64,000 bases of DNA from Mycobacterium paraterrae (GTDB lineage: Bacteria; Actinomycetota; Actinomycetes; Mycobacteriales; Mycobacteriaceae), in the NCBI RefSeq assembly GCF_022430545.2, contig NZ_CP092488.2:1302001-1366000 (forward strand), written 5' to 3'. The position numbers and the translations under genes are program-made. Of the stretch, positions 25,520 to 33,730 are shown one piece after another. The notes below the pieces were generated by a model, which was given only the letters and a program-made list of their open reading frames with translations, had not been told where the DNA came from and made no database searches. Position 1 is the stretch's first letter. Every line of letters begins with the position of its first letter.

Positions 25520-25636
25520 GACGACCCCCGCCAGGGGGGGAGGAGGCGAGGGTCGTCGTGTATCAGCCCCGGGGGGTCGGGCTGATACACCCTCGGCAAA
25601 GCCGAGTGACACTTACTATACACACGAGAGTGTCAC
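25520..25636. other. Cluster of four consecutive hairpins between divergent genes
   Basis: Four inverted repeats in 117 bp: GACGACCC/GGGTCGTC (25520-25557), GTGTATCAGCCC/GGGCTGATACAC (25558-25590), CTCGGC/GCCGAG (25592-25606) and GTGACACT/AGTGTCAC (25606-25636). They lie between ssd and the HAD-hydrolase gene, in 381 bp without a protein gene. They could be terminators, a structured leader of ssd, or a small RNA. Confidence 0.6.
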
Positions 25637-25787
25637 GCGGCGCAAGGGTTGCGTTCGAAAGTTATGTATGACCCTTAAGTAGCTGAACCAAACGTCTCGC
25701 TGGTACCACGTGTTACTCGACCGTCTTTGACCCGCAGTTTTACAGACGGCGTCGCGATTAAGGGACTTTCGGCCCTATGCTGGCTGT

Positions 25788-26636
25788 GTGACCGTCCCCG
25801 CCTCGGCCGCTGACCAGCAAACATCGTCGACACCCTCCGGTCCCACCCCGCGCACGGCGGCTTTCTTCGATCTGGACAAGACGATCATCGCCAAATCGAG
25901 CACTTTGGCGTTCAGCAAACCGTTCTTCGCGCAAGGACTGATCAACCGCCGGGCGGTCCTCAAGTCGAGCTACGCCCAGTTCTTGTTCCTGCTGTCGGGC
26001 GCCGACCACGACCAGATGGACCGGATGCGGATCCACCTGACGAACATGTGCACCGGCTGGGACGTCGAGCAGGTCAAATCGATCGTCAACGAGACGCTGC
26101 ACGACATCGTCACGCCCCTCGTGTTCGCCGAGGCCGCCGACCTGATCGCCAGCCACAAGCTGTGCGGCCGTGACGTGGTGGTGGTTTCGGCGTCCGGTGA
26201 AGAGCTGGTGGCTCCGATCGCGCGAGCGTTGGGGGCGACCCACGCGATGGCCACCCGAATGGTGGTCGAAGACGGCAAGTACACCGGAGACATCGGGTTC
26301 TACTGCTACGGCGAGGGCAAGGTGCAGGCCATTCGGGAACTCGCGGCCCGGGAGGGCTATCCGCTGGAGCATTGCTACGCCTACTCCGATTCGATCACCG
26401 ACATGCCGATGCTCGAGGTGGTCGGACATCCGAGCGTGGTCAATCCCGACCGCGCGCTGCGTCGCGAGGCAGGCTCCCGCAACTGGCCTGTACTCGAATT
26501 CTCCCGGCCGGTGTCGTTGCGCGACCGCATTCCGGCGCCGTCGGGAGCCGCGGTCGCCACCACTGCGGCGGTGGGCATCAGCGCCCTGGCGGCGGGCGCG
26601 CTGACCTACTCGCTGCTGCGCCGGTTGTCGCTCTAG
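25788..26636 (+). CDS. HAD-superfamily hydrolase, SerB/CicA-like (Rv3661)
   Basis: 282 residues. HAD motif I is FFDLDKTI at about residue 28, motif II VVSASGEEL at about 133 and motif IV YSDSITDMPML at about 200. The C-terminus has a hydrophobic, probably membrane-inserted helix (AAVGISALAAGALTYSLL). Family members are phosphatases related to phosphoserine phosphatase; substrate unknown. Ms1 RNA and Rv3662c follow as in M. tuberculosis. Confidence 0.88.
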   Translation: MTVPASAADQQTSSTPSGPTPRTAAFFDLDKTIIAKSSTLAFSKPFFAQGLINRRAVLKSSYAQFLFLLSGADHDQMDRMRIHLTNMCTGWDVEQVKSIVNETLHDIVTPLVFAEAADLIASHKLCGRDVVVVSASGEELVAPIARALGATHAMATRMVVEDGKYTGDIGFYCYGEGKVQAIRELAAREGYPLEHCYAYSDSITDMPMLEVVGHPSVVNPDRALRREAGSRNWPVLEFSRPVSLRDRIPAPSGAAVATTAAVGISALAAGALTYSLLRRLSL

Positions 26637-26703
26637 CGGCGCGCCAGCAAACTTCCGACATCACGGCTCGGCATCGTTTCAGCGTTTTCATTGCAATTGA
26701 CTC

Positions 26704-26732
26704 TTGATGTGACCGGGGTCACGGAGTACAAA
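26704..26732 (+). promoter_or_regulatory. Likely promoter of the Ms1/MTS2823 RNA
   Basis: TTGATG and TACAAA are separated by exactly 17 bp, a fair SigA-type promoter. The spacer contains the dyad GTGACC-GGGGTCAC. Transcription would start near 26739 and end at the strong terminator at 26993-27032, giving about 300 nt. Confidence 0.6.
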
Positions 26733-26738
26733 GGACTC

Positions 26739-27041
26739 ACGGAAGCCCGAACGGCCAAGGTCGATCCAGAAGAGAAGGGCCGATCTCCCGGACGAGGCAA
26801 CCGAGCACGGTTCTCGGCACCCACGCGGAGTCATAGCCGCGATAATGGCAGAAGTGTTGCGGGCCTGCGTAATTGCGAAGAGCGGATGGCATCGACGCCC
26901 TTTGGGTGGGGCGTTAACCGGAAGCGTCGCAAGAACGCCGAGGCCAACCCACGCAGCCCACAGGTGCACGCATGGTAACCGAGATCCGTGCTAGCGGGCG
27001 GCGAGCCGAAATCCATCGGTACGCCGCCCGCTTTATCAGTT
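26739..27041 (+). ncRNA. Ms1-type small RNA (MTS2823 homologue)
   Basis: The 406-bp gap between Rv3661 and Rv3662c homologues has no coding frame but has a promoter and a terminator about 300 nt apart. In M. tuberculosis this gap holds the abundant MTS2823 RNA, and its M. smegmatis counterpart Ms1 binds core RNA polymerase in stationary phase. Assignment rests on synteny, size and the promoter/terminator pair; I could not align it. Ends are approximate. Confidence 0.75.
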
Positions 27042-27042
27042 T
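26993..27042 (+). terminator. Intrinsic terminator of the Ms1-type RNA
   Basis: AGCGGGCGGCG pairs perfectly with CGCCGCCCGCT (11 bp, 18-nt loop), followed by TTATCAGTTTT. One of the few textbook intrinsic terminators in the window. Confidence 0.85.
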
Positions 27043-27816
27043 TCAGTGACCGTTGCCGCCCTGCTCGGTGAGCGTTTCAGCAATCGTCAGCGCCTCTTGC
27101 GCTCCGGTCCGCAGCGCGCGGCAGGACAGCACCAACCAGGACGCCATACCTGCCGGCGTTCCCGAGGCGAACCCGGTCGCCGCGTCGCGGTAATCGCCCG
27201 CGCGGCGCATCCACCCGACCTCCGGCACTCCCAGCCCGTGCGGGTCGAGCCCGGTGGCGATGGTGACCAACCGGGACACCGCCCGTGCGACCACACCGTC
27301 CGCGGTGCCGAACGGCGCCAAGGTCAACAGCTCGCCATGGGCGACCGCCGCGATCACCGGCGCCGGCGCCTTGGAGCCGCCGGAGACGAGGTGCGCGAGC
27401 AGCTCCAGGCGGGGTCCGACGTCGGGATCGGCCCGTGGCCGGCCCAGTCCGTTCTCGTCGACGCGATCCGCCGCGGCCAGCATGTGCAACCGGGCCAGCG
27501 CCTGCAGCGGGGCGCGCTGCCAGACCCCGACCAGATTCGTCTCACCGCCTTCGAGTGCTTGCGCGACCCGCAGCGCTCCGGCGAATACCGGGTCATGGGT
27601 GGCGGAGACGTCGAGCTGGTCGTCGAGCTTGTGGCCTCCGCCATCCAGCACCGCGGAGGCGCGGGCCGAGCGCAGCGCGGCCTCGGCGGCGGTTATCGGC
27701 CATCGCCGCAGATTAGCGCGGTGACGGTGGGCGCGACCGAGCGCTTCACGGGCCTGTTCGCAGGCCGCGGCGACGCCGGGCAGCTCCATCAGCGGAGCCA
27801 GCGGATCAGTACTCAT
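27043..27816 (-). CDS. Conserved mycobacterial protein (Rv3662c type)
   Basis: 257 residues, largely helical, no signal peptide or TM. Segments such as RHRANLRRWPITAAEAALRS and HGELLTLAPFGTADGVVARA are characteristic. The second recalls the core helix of Fic-like proteins (HGELLTLxPF), but no full Fic motif HPFxxGNGR exists, so no activity is assigned. Its ATG lies at the edge of a MIRU-like repeat that supplies the upstream GGAGG. Confidence 0.75.
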   Translation of the reverse strand: MSTDPLAPLMELPGVAAACEQAREALGRAHRHRANLRRWPITAAEAALRSARASAVLDGGGHKLDDQLDVSATHDPVFAGALRVAQALEGGETNLVGVWQRAPLQALARLHMLAAADRVDENGLGRPRADPDVGPRLELLAHLVSGGSKAPAPVIAAVAHGELLTLAPFGTADGVVARAVSRLVTIATGLDPHGLGVPEVGWMRRAGDYRDAATGFASGTPAGMASWLVLSCRALRTGAQEALTIAETLTEQGGNGH

Positions 27817-27818
27817 TC

Positions 27819-27924
27819 GCGCCGCTCCTCCTCATCGCCGGGCTCCGCATCGTCGCCGGCGCGCATCATCGGCGCCGTTCCTCCTCATCGCCGGGCTCTG
27901 CATCGTCGCCGGCGCATGTCATTG
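27819..27924 (-). repeat. Two tandem 53-bp MIRU-like repeats
   Basis: Two near-identical units with a period of exactly 53 bp (27819-27871 and 27872-27924) lie between dppD and the Rv3662c-type gene. On the minus strand the core reads CCGGCGACGATGC then GATGAGGAGGAGCGGCGC, the pattern I know from mycobacterial interspersed repetitive units. They differ at only a few positions, and a partial third copy starts at 27925. Confidence 0.85.
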
Positions 27925-27930
27925 CGCCGC

Positions 27931-29520
27931 TCAGGATAGGCCAGCCCCGGCGCGCGGGATCGCGGCCAGCAGTTGCTGGGTGTACTCGTGCTGCGGACGG
28001 GTGAAGACGCTCTCGGTGCTGGCGTGCTCGACCACCCGGCCCGAGCGCATCACCATCACCTCGTCGGCGATCTGCCGGATCACCGCCAGGTCATGGCTGA
28101 TGAACAAGTACGTCAGCCCGAGCTCCGCCTGAAGCTGGGTCAGCAGATCCAGGATCTGCGCCTGCACGACGACGTCGAGCGCGGAGACCGCCTCGTCACA
28201 GACCACCACCTCGGGTTTCAGCGCCAGGGCCCGCGCGATAGCCACCCGCTGCCGTTGACCGCCGGATAGCTCGCGCGGTCGGCGGCCCAGCAGCGACGCC
28301 GGCAAGGCGACGTGATCGGCCAACTCGCGGACTGTCTGCTGACGCCTGCGCCGGTCCCCGATCCGATGAATCCGCAACGGCTCCTCGATGATTCGGGCGA
28401 CCGAATACATCGGATCGAGGCTCGCGTAAGGGTTTTGGAACACCGGCTGGATCCTGCGGCGAAATGCCAGCGATTCCCGTCTGCTCATCTTCTCGATGTT
28501 GCGACCGTCGAAAACCACGGTGCCCGAGCTCGGCGGCAGCAGGCCCAGCACCATTCGGGCCAGGGTGGATTTGCCGGACCCGGATTCGCCCGCAATCGCC
28601 AGCGTGGTGCCACGCCTGAGCCCGAACGACACATCGTCGACGGCACGCACTTCCGGCCTGCGCCACGGCACACCGTGTGACGACCGATAGATCTTGGAAA
28701 GCCCGGACGCGACGATCACGTCCGGAGCGTCGGGCGGAACCGCTCGCGCGGCCGGGGCATCGCGCAGCGACGGCGCGGCCGCCACTAGCCGTTGCGTGTA
28801 CGGCTGCTGCGGCTGGCGCAGAATAGACTGCGCTGCACCGGCTTCCACGACGCGGCCCTGGTGCATCACGATCAGCCGCTCGGCCCGCTCAGCGGCCAGG
28901 GCGAGGTCGTGGGTGATCAACAGCACCGCCGTGCCGAGGTCGGCGGCGAGGTGCTGGAGGTGATCGAGCACCCGGCGTTGCACGGTGACGTCCAGCGCCG
29001 ACGTCGGCTCGTCGGCGATCAGCAGCCGCGGCCGGCCGGCCAGTCCGATCGCGATCAGGACTCGCTGGCACATTCCCCCGGACATCTGGTGGGGATACTG
29101 GCGGGCGCGCAGCACGGGATCGGTCAGGCCCGCTTCGGCCAACAGCTCGACGGCGTCGCGATCGCTATTGTTGGCGCGCAACGCTTCTCGCACCTGGAAG
29201 CCGACCCGCCAGACCGGGTTCAGGTTGGCCATCGGATCCTGGGGCACGTAGCCGATCCCGCTGCCCCGCACGGCACGCAACTGCCGCTGGGTGGCCGCGG
29301 TCAAGTCGACGCCGCCGAACTCGATCCGGCCAGCCGTGACTCGTCCGCCCGGCGGAAGCAACCCGAGGATCGCCGCGGCGGTGGTGGACTTCCCCGACCC
29401 CGACTCACCGACGACCGCCACGGTTTGGCCCGGGTGCACCGCCAGATCGACCCCGCGCACCGCCGCGTCGTCACCGAAACGCACCTCGAGTCCCGACACG
29501 CTCAACAGCGGACTGCTCAT
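27931..29520 (-). CDS. dppD: Dipeptide ABC transporter ATPase with two fused nucleotide-binding domains
   Basis: 529 residues: two complete ABC ATPase domains. The first has GESGSGKST at about 34 and signature MSGGMCQR at about 149; the second has GESGSGKST at about 315 and LSGGQRQRV at about 425, each with Walker B (LLIADEPTSALD, VVVCDEAVSALD). It powers uptake of di- or oligopeptides through DppB and DppC. The ATG overlaps the dppC stop (ATGA). Corresponds to Rv3663c. Confidence 0.95.
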   Translation of the reverse strand: MSSPLLSVSGLEVRFGDDAAVRGVDLAVHPGQTVAVVGESGSGKSTTAAAILGLLPPGGRVTAGRIEFGGVDLTAATQRQLRAVRGSGIGYVPQDPMANLNPVWRVGFQVREALRANNSDRDAVELLAEAGLTDPVLRARQYPHQMSGGMCQRVLIAIGLAGRPRLLIADEPTSALDVTVQRRVLDHLQHLAADLGTAVLLITHDLALAAERAERLIVMHQGRVVEAGAAQSILRQPQQPYTQRLVAAAPSLRDAPAARAVPPDAPDVIVASGLSKIYRSSHGVPWRRPEVRAVDDVSFGLRRGTTLAIAGESGSGKSTLARMVLGLLPPSSGTVVFDGRNIEKMSRRESLAFRRRIQPVFQNPYASLDPMYSVARIIEEPLRIHRIGDRRRRQQTVRELADHVALPASLLGRRPRELSGGQRQRVAIARALALKPEVVVCDEAVSALDVVVQAQILDLLTQLQAELGLTYLFISHDLAVIRQIADEVMVMRSGRVVEHASTESVFTRPQHEYTQQLLAAIPRAGAGLS

Positions 29521-30374
29521 AACCGCCAGGCCCGCGAAGCAGGATCGAGCGCGTCGCGCAACACGTCACCCATGATCATGAACGCCAGAACGGTGATCGC
29601 CAGCGCGCCAGCGGGATAGAACAGGATCGGCGAGCCCGCGCGCAGCCGGATTTGATCGACGTTGATGTCGCCGCCCCAGGACACCACTGACGGGGGCAAC
29701 CCGACCCCGAGGTAGGACAACGTGGCCTCGGTGACGATGAACAACCCGAGCGCGATCGTCGACACGGCGATCACCGGGCCGATCGCATTGGGCAGCACGT
29801 GCCGCAGCAGGATTCGAAACCTGTTCAGGCCCAGCGCTTTCGCCGCAAGCACGTAGTCGCTACCGCGGACCGCGAGCACCGACCCGCGAGTGATGCGGGC
29901 GATCTGCGGCCACCCGAACAGCGCCAGGATCGCGATCACCGTCCACACTGTCCGGTGGTGCATCACCTGCATCAGCACGATCGCGGCGAGCAGCAACGGG
30001 ATGCCGAAGAATACGTCGGCAACGCGCGACACCAGGCCGTCCACCCAGCCGCCGTAGAACCCGGCCAGCGCGCCGAGCGCGCCCCCGACGACGAACACGA
30101 CCAGGGTGGCACCCAGCCCGACGGTGATCGAGGCGCGCGCCCCGTAGATGGTCCGGGCGTAGATGTCGTGGCCCTGCAGGTCGGTGCCGAACCAATGCGC
30201 CGCCGACGGAGCGAGCAGGCTCTGGTCCGGATTGGCATAGCCCGGATCGGCCGCGGTGAACAACGACGGGAACACCGCGACCACAACGACGAGTGCGATC
30301 AGCGCCGCGCTGAGCACGAACTGTGGGCGTCGCCGCAGCGCTCGCCAGACGTCGCTCGACAACGATTCAGCCAT
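29517..30374 (-). CDS. dppC: Dipeptide ABC transporter permease DppC
   Basis: 285 residues with about six TM helices and the permease EAA-type loop (YVLAAKALGLNRFRILLRH at about 180). The ATG at 30374 is chosen (MAESLSSDVWRALRRRPQF); it overlaps dppB by 8 bp. An upstream start would extend deep into dppB. Integral membrane partner of DppB in the operon dppABCD. Confidence 0.93.
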   Translation of the reverse strand: MAESLSSDVWRALRRRPQFVLSAALIALVVVVAVFPSLFTAADPGYANPDQSLLAPSAAHWFGTDLQGHDIYARTIYGARASITVGLGATLVVFVVGGALGALAGFYGGWVDGLVSRVADVFFGIPLLLAAIVLMQVMHHRTVWTVIAILALFGWPQIARITRGSVLAVRGSDYVLAAKALGLNRFRILLRHVLPNAIGPVIAVSTIALGLFIVTEATLSYLGVGLPPSVVSWGGDINVDQIRLRAGSPILFYPAGALAITVLAFMIMGDVLRDALDPASRAWRL

Positions 30375-31293
30375 AACGGATCCTGGGGTCCAGCGCGGCA
30401 TAGAGCAGGTCGACCGCCAGATTGGTGACGAGGTAGACCACTACCAGCACCGTCACGATCGACACCACGGTAGGCGCTTCCTGACGGGTGACGGCCTGGT
30501 AGAGGACACCGCCGACGCCATGGATGTTAAAGATGCCTTCGGTGACGATCGCGCCGCCCATCAGGGCACCGAGGTCGGCGCCGAGAAAAGTCACTACCGG
30601 AATCAGGGAATTGCGCAGGATGTGCACGGTGACCACGCGCGGCCGCGACAATCCCTTGGCGGTCGCGGTGCGCACGAAGTCTGCGTGCGCGTTGTCGGCC
30701 ACCGCGGACCGAGTCAGCCGCACCACGTAGGCGAAAGAGACTGCGCCGAGCACGATTCCGGGAAGCAACAGCCGGCCGAACGTCGGTTGGTCACCCACCG
30801 TCACGGCGGCGAGTCCCAGCCGAACGCCGAGCACGAATTGCGCCAGGAAGCCCAACACGAAGATCGGCACGGCGATGATGACCAGGCTGACGATTAGCAC
30901 CCCGGCGTCGAAGACCCCGCCCTTGCGTAGCCCGGCGATCACCCCGAACCCGACACCGAACAGCGACTCCACCGCCAGCGCGACCAACGCCAGTTTGAAG
31001 GTCACCGGAAATGCCTGCGCTACAACGGTAGTGACCGGCAGCCCGGAGTAGGCGCGGCCGAGGTCACCGTGCAGTACGCCGCCGAGGTAATGCAGGTACT
31101 GCAGCCAGAACGGGTCGTCGAGGTGGTACTGCGCGCGTAGTTGCGCGGCCACCGCCGGGGTCAGTGGGCGATCGCCGCCCAGTGCCGCGATCGGGTCGCC
31201 GGGCAACAGGAAGACCATGCCGTAGATCAGCAGGGTCGCTCCGAGGAAGACGGGGAGCATTGCCGCGACGCGGCGGACGACGTACCAGCCCAC
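30367..31293 (-). CDS. dppB: Dipeptide ABC transporter permease DppB
   Basis: 308 residues, six TM helices, starting MGWYVVRRVAAMLPVFLGAT as usual for DppB. EAA loop: FVRTATAKGLSRPRVVTVHI at about 205. One base separates its start from the dppA stop, so the genes are co-transcribed. Confidence 0.94.
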   Translation of the reverse strand: MGWYVVRRVAAMLPVFLGATLLIYGMVFLLPGDPIAALGGDRPLTPAVAAQLRAQYHLDDPFWLQYLHYLGGVLHGDLGRAYSGLPVTTVVAQAFPVTFKLALVALAVESLFGVGFGVIAGLRKGGVFDAGVLIVSLVIIAVPIFVLGFLAQFVLGVRLGLAAVTVGDQPTFGRLLLPGIVLGAVSFAYVVRLTRSAVADNAHADFVRTATAKGLSRPRVVTVHILRNSLIPVVTFLGADLGALMGGAIVTEGIFNIHGVGGVLYQAVTRQEAPTVVSIVTVLVVVYLVTNLAVDLLYAALDPRIRYG

Positions 31294-31294
31294 G

Positions 31295-32902
31295 TCAGGC
31301 CTTCACGATGCGTTCGTAATCGGGCAGTCCGTTCCAGGTCAATGCGACGTGGCTGACGGCAGTCGACCGGCCAGCCACCGCGACGGTATACCAGAGCGGC
31401 ACGACGGGCATGTCCTGCAACAGGATTCGCTGGGCGTCATTGGCGATCACGAACGATTGCACCAGGCTGGGGGCCGCCTCGGCCGCCGCGATCGACGCGT
31501 CGAACCGTGGATTGGAGTAGCCCACGTCGTTGGCGCCCGCATTGGTGACGTACAACGGCTCGAGGAATTCCAGCATCGACGGAAAGTCGCCCTGCCATCC
31601 GGCACGGAACGCGGTGCCGATCGTGCGGCTGGTGATCTGGGTCCGAAAGCCGGCGAAGGTGGGCTGCGGCGCGCCGACGGCGTCGATGCCCAGCGTGTTC
31701 TTGATGCTGTTGGCCACCGCGTCCACCCACTCCTGATGAGACCCGTCGGCGTTGTAGGAGATTGCGTAGCGTCCAGACCATTTCGAGATCGCGTCGGCCT
31801 GCGACCACAGTGCCCGCGCGCGACCGGGGTCGAAACTCAGCGCGTCGTTGCCGTCGATGTCGGGATCGTATCCGGGCAGCGAGCTGGCGGTGAAGTCACG
31901 GGCGGGCGTGCGGGCGCCGGAAAAAATCGTGCGGCACACCTGTTCGCGGTTGATCGCCGCGGACAGCGCGAGCCGGCGCAGCCGGCCCTCCTCACCAGAG
32001 AAGTGCGGGAGCCGCAGCGGGGTGTCCAGCGTCAGGTTGACCGCCGCGGGGGCAGTCACCGCACGGTCGCCGAGATCGCGGCGGTAGACGGTCAGCACGC
32101 TGGGCGGAATGGTGTCCAGCACATCGAGATTGCTCGACAACAGGTCGGCGTAGGCGGTATCGAGATTGGCGTAGAACACGAACCTCAGCCCCTTGTTGTG
32201 CGGCGTCCGGTTGCCGTGGTAGCCCGGGTTGGTGACCAGGTCGAGTTTGACGTTGTGCTGCCAGGCCGGGTTACCCGGCTGGTCACCGAGTCGGTACGGG
32301 CCGTCGCCGACCGGATGCTGACCGAACGCTGTCATGTCTGCGAATGCCGCGGCGGGCAGCGGGTAGAACGGCGAAAAGCCAAGTCGCAGCTTGAAATCGA
32401 TCGTCGGCGCTTTGAGCCGCACGGTGAATTCGCGATCACCGACCACACGCAGCCCCGACATCGTGCGGGCAGTCGGCTTCGGCGCGGCCACCTCGTCGAA
32501 ACCGACAATCGGCGAGAAGAAACTCTGCTGCAGCTGAGCGTTCGTCGCCAGGGCGCCGTAGTTCCAGGCGTCGACGAAGGAGTGCGCGCTGACCGGTGAC
32601 CCGTCAGTGAATGTCCAGCCCGGTTTCAGCACGATCCGGTAGTTGACATCGTCGACGGTGTCGATTGCGCTCGCGACCTCCAGCGCCGGTTGGCCCTTGG
32701 CGTCGTACGACATCAGCCCGGCGAACAGCCGGTCGACGATCCGGCCGCCGTTGGTGTCGTTGGTGTTGGTCGGGATGAGCGGGTTCTGCGGTTCGCCCGC
32801 GTTGACGATCACCACGTCAGTGCGGACACCGGCGACGCCACAGCCGATCAGCGACGCGGCGGCGAGCACGGCGGTCACCGCAAGAATGCGAAAACGATGC
32901 AC
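31295..32902 (-). CDS. dppA: Dipeptide-binding lipoprotein DppA
   Basis: About 535 residues; extracellular solute-binding protein family 5. The GTG at 32902 is preferred: AAGGGAG lies 6 bp upstream, and the product then begins VHRFRILAV with a lipobox LIGC near residue 20. It captures peptides outside the membrane for the DppBCD pore; in M. tuberculosis the Dpp system is also linked to haem use. The longer frame from 32947 would push the signal peptide inward. Confidence 0.92.
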   Translation of the reverse strand: MHRFRILAVTAVLAAASLIGCGVAGVRTDVVIVNAGEPQNPLIPTNTNDTNGGRIVDRLFAGLMSYDAKGQPALEVASAIDTVDDVNYRIVLKPGWTFTDGSPVSAHSFVDAWNYGALATNAQLQQSFFSPIVGFDEVAAPKPTARTMSGLRVVGDREFTVRLKAPTIDFKLRLGFSPFYPLPAAAFADMTAFGQHPVGDGPYRLGDQPGNPAWQHNVKLDLVTNPGYHGNRTPHNKGLRFVFYANLDTAYADLLSSNLDVLDTIPPSVLTVYRRDLGDRAVTAPAAVNLTLDTPLRLPHFSGEEGRLRRLALSAAINREQVCRTIFSGARTPARDFTASSLPGYDPDIDGNDALSFDPGRARALWSQADAISKWSGRYAISYNADGSHQEWVDAVANSIKNTLGIDAVGAPQPTFAGFRTQITSRTIGTAFRAGWQGDFPSMLEFLEPLYVTNAGANDVGYSNPRFDASIAAAEAAPSLVQSFVIANDAQRILLQDMPVVPLWYTVAVAGRSTAVSHVALTWNGLPDYERIVKA

Positions 32903-32936
32903 GCGGCTCCCTTCGTTCAGCAATACACTTCCTCGC

Positions 32937-33659
32937 GTGATTGTCACCGAGCTTGCCGAGACAAGCCTCGCTTACTTCCTCGGCGAGTTGGCGGCGATGT
33001 CGCTAATCCCCGTCGCGGGCGCGATCCTGCTGATCGCCGGGATCCGGCGGCGTTCACGTGTCCGGCAGCTGCCTCCGGACGGCCCGTCATCGCCCGAGCC
33101 GCCAGAGCATCACCCGGTAGCGCAGCCGAGCCGATCGAGCACCGCGATGATCGTAGTAGGACTGATCGTGCTGGCCGGCGGGCTGGCCCAAATCGCAAGT
33201 CGCGCAACGGCGGACTTGACTCCGCAGCGTCGGGATACGCCGCCGTCACTGAAGGTCGGCCAGTGCGTCTCGCAGTCCAGTCTCAGCACGAAGAACATGT
33301 CACCTAACCCTCAGAGCTGTGACTCGCCGGATTCGACGCTGGAGGTGGCATCGACAGGCGGCGGGTCCGCGGCGTGCCCGGACGGCAAGCTCAAGGATTC
33401 GCAGTACGCGGTACTTTTCGACAAATCGACGACGCTGTGTTTCATGCTGAACCTCAAGCAGGGACGGTGTTACTCGGTCGAAGGCACGTCGGAGAACCCG
33501 GTGTTCGTCGAATCCGCATGCGATGGATTGCTCCCGGTCGTAGAGGTGGTCAAGAGGATCGAAGGTGACTACGACCGCTCGCTGTGCCCCGAAGCGACCA
33601 AAGCGGTCTTCTATCTGAAGCCCGCGCGGCTGTATTGCCTACAACAGCTCCATAGATAG
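32937..33659 (+). CDS. Two-TM protein with extracytoplasmic Cys-rich domain, unknown
   Basis: 240 residues from GTG 32937. TM1 at about 20-36 (LIPVAGAILLIAGI), a Pro-rich linker, TM2 at about 72-88 (AMIVVGLIVLAGGLAQI), then a 150-residue domain with several cysteines (VGQCVSQ, PQSCDSP, AACPDGK, TLCFMLNLKQGRCYSVEG, SACDG, SLCPEA) suggesting disulphides. Longer frames start inside the divergent dppA gene and are rejected. Similar mycobacterial proteins have no known function. Confidence 0.72.
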   Translation: MIVTELAETSLAYFLGELAAMSLIPVAGAILLIAGIRRRSRVRQLPPDGPSSPEPPEHHPVAQPSRSSTAMIVVGLIVLAGGLAQIASRATADLTPQRRDTPPSLKVGQCVSQSSLSTKNMSPNPQSCDSPDSTLEVASTGGGSAACPDGKLKDSQYAVLFDKSTTLCFMLNLKQGRCYSVEGTSENPVFVESACDGLLPVVEVVKRIEGDYDRSLCPEATKAVFYLKPARLYCLQQLHR

Positions 33660-33730
33660 CTGCAGTCAGCTCAGCCGTCGAACCCAGTTCCGAAACGGCT
33701 ACGCGACCGCGTCATCACCGGGCTAGGCTC

